From positions 8,674,001 to 8,738,000 of the forward strand of contig NZ_CP109583.1 of the NCBI RefSeq assembly GCF_036250755.1: a stretch of 64,000 nt of DNA, read 5' to 3'. The first letter of the stretch is position 1. Every line of letters starts with the position of its first letter. A program made the position numbers and the translations under genes. The stretch comes from Streptomyces uncialis. GTDB taxonomy: Bacteria > Actinomycetota > Actinomycetes > Streptomycetales > Streptomycetaceae. The notes beneath the pieces are model-generated. The model worked only from the letters and a program-made list of their open reading frames with translations, was not told the origin of the DNA and searched no databases. Shown here in pieces: positions 58,187-64,000 of this stretch.

Positions 58187-59197
58187 TCAGGCCGACTCCC
58201 GGGTCACCAGCCGGTGGGCGAGGACCACTTCCCGCGCCGGTCCGTCGTCGTCGCCGTCCAGGCGCTCCAGCAGGATGCGGGCCGCGGAGCGGCCGATCTC
58301 ACGGGCCGGGTTGAGCACGGTCGTCAGCGCGGGGGACACCAGGGACGCCGCGTCGATGTTGTCGTAGCCGGTGACGGCGACCCGACCCGGTACGTCCACC
58401 CCCCGTTCCCGGCAGGCGTCCAGGGCGCCGATGGCGATCAGGTCGTTGGCGCAGACCAGGGCGTCCGGCGGTTCGGCCGCGGCCAGGAGCCGTGCCGCGC
58501 CGGTCCGCCCGCCCGCACGGGTGAAGCTGGTCCAGAGCACCAGATCCCCGGGGATGGCCAGCCCCGCCTCCGCCAGCGCCTCCCGGTACCCCTGGAAGCG
58601 CTCGCCGCCGGGCTCGACGCCCTGTTCGCCGCCGATGAACCCGACGCGCCGGTAGCCGCGGTCGCGGACCAGATGCCGCACCAGATCCCGCATCCCCTCG
58701 ACCTCGGCCGCGCGCACCACATCGCCCGGACCCGCCGCCAGGGGGCCGCCGAGGCGCACCAGCCGGGCGCCGGAGCCGGTGATCAGGGCGAGATCCGCGC
58801 GGGTGGCGCCGTAGCGGCCGAGCACGATGCCGTCCATCCGGCGCGCGGCCAGCTGCCGCAGCACGGCCGGGAGATACGGCCCGCCCATGGGTGCCTCGCA
58901 GACGACCGTCAGGTACTCATGGGCCAGGGTGACCTCCTGCATACCGACGGCGAGCTCGGCGTTGAAGGGGTTAGCCAGGTCGGGGACGACCAGCCCCAGG
59001 GTGCGGGTGCGCTGGGTGCGCAGCCCCCGGGCCGAGGGGTCGGCCTGGTAGCCGAGGCGCTGTATCACCTCCTCGACCCGTGCCCGGGTGGCCGCCGACA
59101 CCGGCCGGCGCCCGCTGATCACATGCGACACGGTCGTGACGCTGACCCCGGCCTCGGCCGCCACGTCCCCGATCTTCGCGCGGCCTGTGCCGTGCAC
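58187..59197 (-). CDS. LacI-family repressor of nucleoside/ribose operon
   Basis: A 336-residue LacI regulator. The HTH is KIGDVAAEAGVSVTTVSHVI, followed by the hinge helix region; a periplasmic-binding-like sugar domain fills the rest (LGLVVPDLANPF; ALVCANDLIAIGAL; VTGYDNID). The GTG at 59195-59197 has GGGAGGG upstream; the much longer open frame is a shadow of the opposite operon. It is divergent from the ABC transporter operon and should bind the two CAAAACG...TTTTG operators between them. Inducer probably a ribose- or nucleoside-derived sugar. Confidence 0.9.
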   Translation of the reverse strand: MHGTGRAKIGDVAAEAGVSVTTVSHVISGRRPVSAATRARVEEVIQRLGYQADPSARGLRTQRTRTLGLVVPDLANPFNAELAVGMQEVTLAHEYLTVVCEAPMGGPYLPAVLRQLAARRMDGIVLGRYGATRADLALITGSGARLVRLGGPLAAGPGDVVRAAEVEGMRDLVRHLVRDRGYRRVGFIGGEQGVEPGGERFQGYREALAEAGLAIPGDLVLWTSFTRAGGRTGAARLLAAAEPPDALVCANDLIAIGALDACRERGVDVPGRVAVTGYDNIDAASLVSPALTTVLNPAREIGRSAARILLERLDGDDDGPAREVVLAHRLVTRESA

Positions 59198-59261
59198 ATC
59201 ACCCTCCCGCTTGCCGGGCGCCGCGGCGCCGCTGGTTCGGATGCTCACACTATCCAAACCG

Positions 59262-59273
59262 CAAAACGTTTTG
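59262..59273. promoter_or_regulatory. LacI-family operator O1
   Basis: CAAAACGTTTTG is a perfect palindrome with the central CG step typical of LacI-family operators, in the divergent promoter region between the repressor and the transporter genes. Confidence 0.8.
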
Positions 59274-59328
59274 TAGTGTGCCGTCCAAACGCACCCGGAC
59301 CTCACCCCTCCGGGCCCCTCATCCCATG

Positions 59329-59340
59329 CAAAACGATTTG
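59329..59340. promoter_or_regulatory. LacI-family operator O2
   Basis: CAAAACGATTTG matches O1 at 11 of 12 positions, with its centre 67 bp from that of O1 and 35 bp before the binding-protein start. Two operators at this spacing could allow looping. Confidence 0.75.
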
Positions 59341-59374
59341 GACGTGCGATGGTCCCTGATCCGAAGCGGACGCC

Positions 59375-60670
59375 ATGACCGGCCTCCTCAGCCGCAGACG
59401 CCTGCTGGGCACGGCGCTCGCCGCGGCTTCCGGCGCGGTCCTCGCCGGCTGCGCGGACGACCGCCCGGCCGGTGGCCGGACAGCGGTGCGCTTCCTCGGC
59501 CCCGAGACGGCGGACACCTTCCGGCCCGTGATCCAGGGCTTCGAGCGGGCCCATCCGGACCTGCGCGTGGAGTACACCCCGGTCCCGCCCGCCCAGCTCA
59601 ACGACGTACTGCAACTGCGTCTGTCCGCGAAGGACACCGCGATCGACGTGTACTGCGTCGACCAGCCACGCGTACCCGCCCTCACCGCCCGCGGATTCCT
59701 CACCGATCTCCGCGCGGTGGACGGCCGGGCCCGCGCCGCGGTGACCCCGGAGCAGTACGAGATCAGTTCCTGGGACGGCGTACTGCGCTGCCTCCCGGTG
59801 TGGACCTCCACCCAGTACCTCTTCTACAACGCCGACCTGCTCAAGAAGTCGGGCGCCGCCGCACCCGGCGCCGACCCCGCCGACCGCTGGTCCTGGGAAC
59901 GGATCCTTGAGACCGGACGGCGCGCCATGGACCGGTCCGGCGCCGACTACGCGCTGCTCATCGAACAGACCGACGCCTACTACGGCATCCAGCCGCTGGC
60001 CGAGTCGCTGGGCGGCGGCCCCGGCATCACCGGTGACGACATGCTCACCCCCGCCGTCACCAACCGGGGCTGGACCGAGGCCATGACCTGGTACGGAAAG
60101 CTGTTCGCCGACGGACTCTCCCCCCGCGGGGTCTCCTCGTTCGAGATGGCCTCGCTGTTCACCGCGGGCCGGGCGCCCTTCTTCGTCGGCGGCCCCTGGA
60201 ACCTCGGAGCCTTCGCCTCCCTGAAGGACTTCGCCTGGGGAACCGCGCCACAACCGCAGTTCGAGCGGGGCCGCGCCGTGACCCCCACCGACTCCTGGTC
60301 CTGGGGCGTCAACCCGCACTCCGGCCGGGCGGACGCGGCCCTGCGCTTCATGGAGTACGCCTCCCTCACCACGGAAGGCAGCCTCGCCACCGTCGCCGCC
60401 TCACCCCTCATCCCGTCCCATCGCGGGGCCTTCGACCGATACGCGGCCGATCTCGACCGCACCGCCACCCGCAGCACCGAGGGAGTGGCCGCGATCATGC
60501 GCCATGAACTGGCCGAAACGGCCGTCAGCCGGCCGAGGAGCATCGGCTACACCCAGTTCGAGACCGTCATGGGCTCGGCGTTCTCCGACATACGCAACGG
60601 CTCGCCCGTGCGGCCCCGGCTCGCCAAGGCGTCGGCGGAACTGGTGCGCACCTGGGAGCGACTGCGATGA
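59375..60670 (+). CDS. Sugar/nucleoside ABC transporter binding lipoprotein
   Basis: A 431-residue extracellular solute-binding protein (family 1). The signal has three arginines and the lipobox LAGC with Cys26; the RRR-L pattern might allow Tat export. It binds the substrate for the two permeases that follow. The context of nucleoside hydrolase and ribokinase suggests nucleosides or ribosides, though family 1 proteins usually bind oligosaccharides. ATG 59375 is 35 bp after operator O2. The end overlaps the permease ATG (ATGA at 60667). No ATPase gene is present; a shared MsiK-like ATPase would energise it, as is usual in Streptomyces. Confidence 0.88.
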   Translation: MTGLLSRRRLLGTALAAASGAVLAGCADDRPAGGRTAVRFLGPETADTFRPVIQGFERAHPDLRVEYTPVPPAQLNDVLQLRLSAKDTAIDVYCVDQPRVPALTARGFLTDLRAVDGRARAAVTPEQYEISSWDGVLRCLPVWTSTQYLFYNADLLKKSGAAAPGADPADRWSWERILETGRRAMDRSGADYALLIEQTDAYYGIQPLAESLGGGPGITGDDMLTPAVTNRGWTEAMTWYGKLFADGLSPRGVSSFEMASLFTAGRAPFFVGGPWNLGAFASLKDFAWGTAPQPQFERGRAVTPTDSWSWGVNPHSGRADAALRFMEYASLTTEGSLATVAASPLIPSHRGAFDRYAADLDRTATRSTEGVAAIMRHELAETAVSRPRSIGYTQFETVMGSAFSDIRNGSPVRPRLAKASAELVRTWERLR

Positions 60671-61584
60671 GAACCGGACTCCCCACCCGCCGGCGCCCCG
60701 CGCGCCCCACACGGCCGTCCCGCCCCTCACAGGGCAGACTCGCCCTCTACTTCCTGGCACCCGCCCTGCTCGCGCTCGTCCTGCTGCGCCTGCTGCCCGC
60801 GCTGATGGCACTCATCAGCAGCCTGCGGCACCACAGCCTGACCGACGGGGTCACCCGCTTCGTCGGTCTCGCCAACTACGCCGACCTCTGGGCCGATCCG
60901 CAGTTCTGGCAGAGCGCCCGGGTGACCCTGCTCTTCAGCCTGGTCATCAACCCGCTCCAGGTGCTGCTCGCGCTGGGCCTCGCGGTGCTGTTCAACCAGC
61001 GGTTCGCCGGTGCCCGGTTCTGGCGCTCGCTCGTCTTCGCGCCCATCGCCGTGCCGCCCGCCGTGTCCGCCGTCATCTGGGGCATCCTCTACCGCCCCGA
61101 AGGCCCGCTGAACGCCTTCCTCGGCGCGCTCGGCATCCCCGCCCAGCCCTTCCTCACCAGCCCCGAACAGGCGCTGTACGCACTGATCGTGCTGATGTCA
61201 TGGGTCGGCGTCGGCTACTGGATGACCTTCCTGATCGCCGGACTCCAGGACATCCCCCGGGAGGTGTACGACGCGGCGGGCATGGACGGCGCGAACGCCT
61301 GGCAGCGCTTCGTCCACATCACCCTGCCGCTGCTGCGCCGACCGCTCTCGTTCGTCCTCGTCGCCGCCACCGTCTCCAACTTCCTGGTGTTCGCCCCCGT
61401 ACAGCTCCTCACCGGTGGCGGACCCGACGGATCGACCAACCTGATGATGCACGACGTGTTCCGCCGCGCCTACAGCGTCGGCGACATCCACTACGCCCAG
61501 GCCGAGGTGGTGGTGCTGGTCGCCGTCACGCTCGCCGTCGTCGCCGTGCAGTACCGGCTGATGCAGGGCAAGGGCGAGGAGTAG
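60667..61584 (+). CDS. ABC transporter permease (MalF-like)
   Basis: A 305-residue binding-protein-dependent permease with six helices. The cytoplasmic EAA loop is visible (EVYDAAGMDGANAWQRFVHI, then TLP). It pairs with the second permease. ATGA overlap with the binding-protein gene. Confidence 0.92.
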   Translation: MRTGLPTRRRPARPTRPSRPSQGRLALYFLAPALLALVLLRLLPALMALISSLRHHSLTDGVTRFVGLANYADLWADPQFWQSARVTLLFSLVINPLQVLLALGLAVLFNQRFAGARFWRSLVFAPIAVPPAVSAVIWGILYRPEGPLNAFLGALGIPAQPFLTSPEQALYALIVLMSWVGVGYWMTFLIAGLQDIPREVYDAAGMDGANAWQRFVHITLPLLRRPLSFVLVAATVSNFLVFAPVQLLTGGGPDGSTNLMMHDVFRRAYSVGDIHYAQAEVVVLVAVTLAVVAVQYRLMQGKGEE

Positions 61585-61586
61585 CC

Positions 61587-62489
61587 ATGGCCATCGAAAC
61601 GCACCGGAGCCCCCGCGCGACGCACGGGAGCTCCCGCGAGCCGCACCGGAGCCCCCGCCGCCGGATATCGCCCGCGCGCCACGCGCCGCTGATCGCCGCC
61701 GTGCTGATCGGCCTGCTGTTCACCCTGCCCCTGCTCTGGGTGCTGGCCGGGTCGCTGCGCCCCGGGGACAAGGTGCTCGCCGGACTCGAATCGCTCTCCT
61801 GGCGCAGCGTCGTCCCCACCGACGCGACGTTCCACAACTACGTCACCCTCTTCCAGGGGGACTTCGGACGCGCGGTGCTCAACTCGGTCCTCGTCGCGGC
61901 GGTGACCGTCTGCGTCGGACTGCTGCTGTCGGCCACCGCGGCTTTCGGGCTCGCCGTGTTCGACTTCCGTGGCCGCGGGGCCGTGTTCGCCGTGATCCTG
62001 CTGAGCTTCATGATCCCGTTCGACGCCATCGCCATCCCGCTCGCCTCCACCTTCCGCGCCTGGGACCTCCAGAACACCTACGCGGGACTGATCCTCCCGG
62101 GCATCGGCAACGGCCTGGCCATCTTCCTGCTGCGCCAGTTCTTCCTCGCGGTGCCCCGCGAACTCGTCGAGGCGGCCCGGCTCGACGGCCTCAGCTGGTG
62201 GGGCGTCTTCCGCCGGATCTACATGCCGCTGTCCCGGCCGGCCCTGATCGCCGCGGGCCTGACCCTGTTCACGTTCCAGTGGCAGTCGTACATGTGGCCC
62301 CTGCTGATCGGCACCGAACCCGCCAAGCAGCTCGGCCCCATCGCCCTCGGGACCCTCCAGGGACAGATGGTGGTCGACTACGGACAGGTCTTCGCCGCGG
62401 CGGTCGTCCTCACCGTCATCCCGTTGGTGGTCCTGCTGCGACTCCAGCGCTACTTCACCCAGTCCATCGCGGGCAGCGGCCTCAAGTAG
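61587..62489 (+). CDS. ABC transporter permease (MalG-like)
   Basis: A 300-residue permease with six helices; EAA loop ELVEAARLDGLSWWGVFRRI. Its cytoplasmic N-terminus has three heptads (residues 5-25: THRSPRA, THGSSRE, PHRSPRR) encoded by a 21-bp tandem repeat. The ATG at 61587 follows GAGGAG. It pairs with the MalF-like permease and completes the transport unit. Confidence 0.92.
   Translation: MAIETHRSPRATHGSSREPHRSPRRRISPARHAPLIAAVLIGLLFTLPLLWVLAGSLRPGDKVLAGLESLSWRSVVPTDATFHNYVTLFQGDFGRAVLNSVLVAAVTVCVGLLLSATAAFGLAVFDFRGRGAVFAVILLSFMIPFDAIAIPLASTFRAWDLQNTYAGLILPGIGNGLAIFLLRQFFLAVPRELVEAARLDGLSWWGVFRRIYMPLSRPALIAAGLTLFTFQWQSYMWPLLIGTEPAKQLGPIALGTLQGQMVVDYGQVFAAAVVLTVIPLVVLLRLQRYFTQSIAGSGLK
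61599..61661. repeat. 21-bp tandem repeat, three units, coding
   Basis: Three in-frame 21-bp units at 61599-61619, 61620-61640 and 61641-61661 encode a basic Ser/Pro/Arg/His-rich heptad at the N-terminus of the MalG-like permease. Confidence 0.85.
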
Positions 62490-62553
62490 CCGTCACGGCC
62501 CCCACGACCGCCGCCCCCTCCCGCGACTCCTGACCCGCACCCCCCACTTTCCA

Positions 62554-62577
62554 GCACTCCCGCACTCCCGCACTCCC
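62554..62577. repeat. 8-bp tandem repeat, three units
   Basis: Three copies of GCACTCCC lie just before the ribosome-binding region of the nucleoside hydrolase gene. The 101-bp gap otherwise shows nothing recognised. Confidence 0.75.
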
Positions 62578-62590
62578 CACGAGGTACCCC

Positions 62591-63481
62591 ATGATCGCGC
62601 CCCGACCGTACGACGTCCTGCTCGACACCGACATCGGCAGCGATGTCGACGACGCCCTCGCCCTCGGCGTCCTCCTGGGCTCGCCGGAGGTGTCGTTGCG
62701 CGGGGCGACGACGGTGTACGGCGACACCTTGCTGCGCGCCCGGCTCGCCCGTCGGCTCGCCTCGCTCGCCGGGCACGACCTCACCGTGGTCCCGGGCGCC
62801 GCCGAGACCCTGTCCGGACGGGAGGTGTGGTGGGCCGGGCACGAGGGCGACGCCTTCGACGACCTCTCCGGCGAGCGGGTGCGCGACGACATCGGCGCCC
62901 CCGGCTTCCTCACCGAGTCCGTACGGGCCCGCCCCGGTGCGGTCGACCTCGTCGCCATCGGGCCGCTCGCCAATGTCGCCCGGGCCGTCGCGCACGACGA
63001 GGGCTTCGTGGCCGGTGTGCGCACCCTGTATCTGATGGGCGGCCACTTCGGACCCGGCGCCAAGCCGGAGCACAACATCCTCAGCGACGTCACTGCGGCA
63101 CGAGCCGTCTTCGCGTCCGGTCTCCGTACCGTCGTGACCGGTCTGGAGATCACCACCCGGGTGCGTATCGGGGCCGAAGGGATCGAGACCATCCGCGCGT
63201 CCGGCCCCTACGGCACCGCGCTCGCCCGTGAGATCGACGCCTGGACCGGCTTCACCGGGGAAGGGTGGAGCGTCCCGCACGACCCCATCACGGTGCTGTC
63301 GATGCTGCGCCCCGACCTCTACACCACCGAACGCGGCACCGTCACCGTCGCCGACGACGGAGTGACCTCTTTCCACCCCGACCCGGACGGCACCGTGTCC
63401 CTCGTCACCGACGCCGACCTGGTCACCGTCGCGGACGAGATCGTCAGCCGTATCGTCCGCGCCTCCGAGGGCGTCCGCTGA
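62591..63481 (+). CDS. Inosine-uridine type nucleoside hydrolase
   Basis: A 296-residue N-ribohydrolase. The N-terminal Asp cluster DTDIGSDVDDALAL binds Ca2+ and ribose; GPLANVARAV and the LMGGHFGPG motif follow. It splits nucleosides to base and ribose. The gene lies between the transporter genes and ribokinase, a coherent nucleoside-salvage pathway. Its TGA overlaps the ribokinase ATG by one base. Confidence 0.9.
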   Translation: MIAPRPYDVLLDTDIGSDVDDALALGVLLGSPEVSLRGATTVYGDTLLRARLARRLASLAGHDLTVVPGAAETLSGREVWWAGHEGDAFDDLSGERVRDDIGAPGFLTESVRARPGAVDLVAIGPLANVARAVAHDEGFVAGVRTLYLMGGHFGPGAKPEHNILSDVTAARAVFASGLRTVVTGLEITTRVRIGAEGIETIRASGPYGTALAREIDAWTGFTGEGWSVPHDPITVLSMLRPDLYTTERGTVTVADDGVTSFHPDPDGTVSLVTDADLVTVADEIVSRIVRASEGVR

Positions 63482-64000
63482 TGCCCGGGGTCCCGCCGGT
63501 GAACCGCTCCCCGCTGGTCGTCGTCGGCTCCGCCAACGCCGATCTGGTGGTGCGGGTCGGGCGCAGACCCCGGCCCGGGGAGACCGTGCGGGGCGGCGAT
63601 CTCGCCGTCCACCCCGGTGGCAAGGGGGCCAACCAAGCGGTCGCCGCGGCCAGGCTGGGCGGCCGGGTGACCCTGCTCGCGCGGGTCGGGGACGACTCCC
63701 ACGGAGCACTGCTCACCCGCGCCCTGCGCGAGGCCGGGGTGGACTTCCCCGCGCTTCCGTACGGAGACCGGCCCACCGGGACCGCGCTGATCGTCGTGGG
63801 CCCCGACGGCGACAACAGCATCGTCGTGTCCCCGGGGGCGAACGCCCTGCTGTCCCCGGCGGACATCGCCGAACAGCGCGAACGGCTCGCCGCCGCGCGC
63901 GTGCTCTCCCTCCAACTGGAGATACCGCTCGACACGGTCACGGCGGCGGTGGGCGCCGCCGGTCCCACCACCCGTGTGGTGCTCAACCCGTCCCCGCCCA
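63481..64000 (+). CDS. rbsK: Ribokinase (PfkB family), 5' part only
   Basis: The first 173 residues of a PfkB-family kinase, cut by the window end. Seen are VVGSANADLVVRV near the N-terminus and the GGKGANQAVAAARLGG ribose-binding signature. It should phosphorylate ribose released by the preceding hydrolase to ribose 5-phosphate. The catalytic DTxGAGD motif is outside the window. Confidence 0.9.
   Translation, partial: MPGVPPVNRSPLVVVGSANADLVVRVGRRPRPGETVRGGDLAVHPGGKGANQAVAAARLGGRVTLLARVGDDSHGALLTRALREAGVDFPALPYGDRPTGTALIVVGPDGDNSIVVSPGANALLSPADIAEQRERLAAARVLSLQLEIPLDTVTAAVGAAGPTTRVVLNPSPP

Overview
The window is very G+C-rich actinobacterial DNA, almost certainly from a Streptomyces. Coding density is high, GTG and TTG starts are common, four-base ATGA/GTGA overlaps are frequent, and typical Streptomyces families are present (SpoIIE-type phosphatase, PucR, TipA-like MerR, Tat and Sec secretome). 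No rRNA, tRNA, insertion sequence, integrase or CRISPR array was seen. Both window edges cut genes.

Layout. 1-7043 (minus) is one iron-siderophore uptake operon: two half-transporters of the IrtAB/YbtPQ kind, a lipoprotein binding protein, two FecCD permeases and a truncated ATPase. A DmdR1/DtxR-like iron box lies in front of it, and a divergent MerR-like regulator with a C-terminal Cys4 knuckle follows. 8051-13702 is a glutarate or 2-oxoglutarate-semialdehyde catabolic set (glutaryl-CoA dehydrogenase, class III CoA-transferase, aldehyde dehydrogenase) facing a PucR regulator. 13831-22777 holds a secreted proteinase K-like subtilase, a LuxR-type regulator, a large sensor/SpoIIE/HATPase protein, a small lipoprotein, a GrpB-family protein and a stand-alone phenylacetate-CoA ligase.

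23040-38381 is the most unusual part and looks like a biological-conflict island. An operon encodes a macro-domain protein, an unrecognised 226-residue protein, a RES-domain protein and a 1372-residue helical-repeat/CHAT protease. After a convergent TerC gene comes a metacaspase-like protein, divergent from a five-gene operon of mostly unrecognised proteins that ends in a Ycf46-like AAA+ ATPase. Two caspase-fold proteases, an NAD-cleaving toxin fold and an ADP-ribose-binding fold within 15 kb suggest a regulated cell-death or NAD-depletion defence. This is inference from domains and gene order.

38472-44875 contains a VOC protein with a TipA-like regulator, a Tat-exported TagC-like propeller, a transketolase and a cation/proton antiporter. 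45079-58009 is a complete lower 3-hydroxyanthranilate (nba-type) pathway under a divergent LysR: 2-aminomuconic semialdehyde dehydrogenase, hydratase, decarboxylase, deaminase, 3-hydroxyanthranilate dioxygenase, ACMS decarboxylase, acetaldehyde dehydrogenase and aldolase, then kynureninase. It should convert (3-hydroxy)kynurenine to pyruvate and acetyl-CoA. A secreted LVIVD-repeat protein and an amino-acid permease follow. 58187-64000 is a LacI-controlled nucleoside/ribose locus: binding protein, two permeases, nucleoside hydrolase and a truncated ribokinase, with two clear operators.

A recurring oddity is short tandem repeats of 6-21 bp. Several of them begin exactly on the stop codon of a gene.
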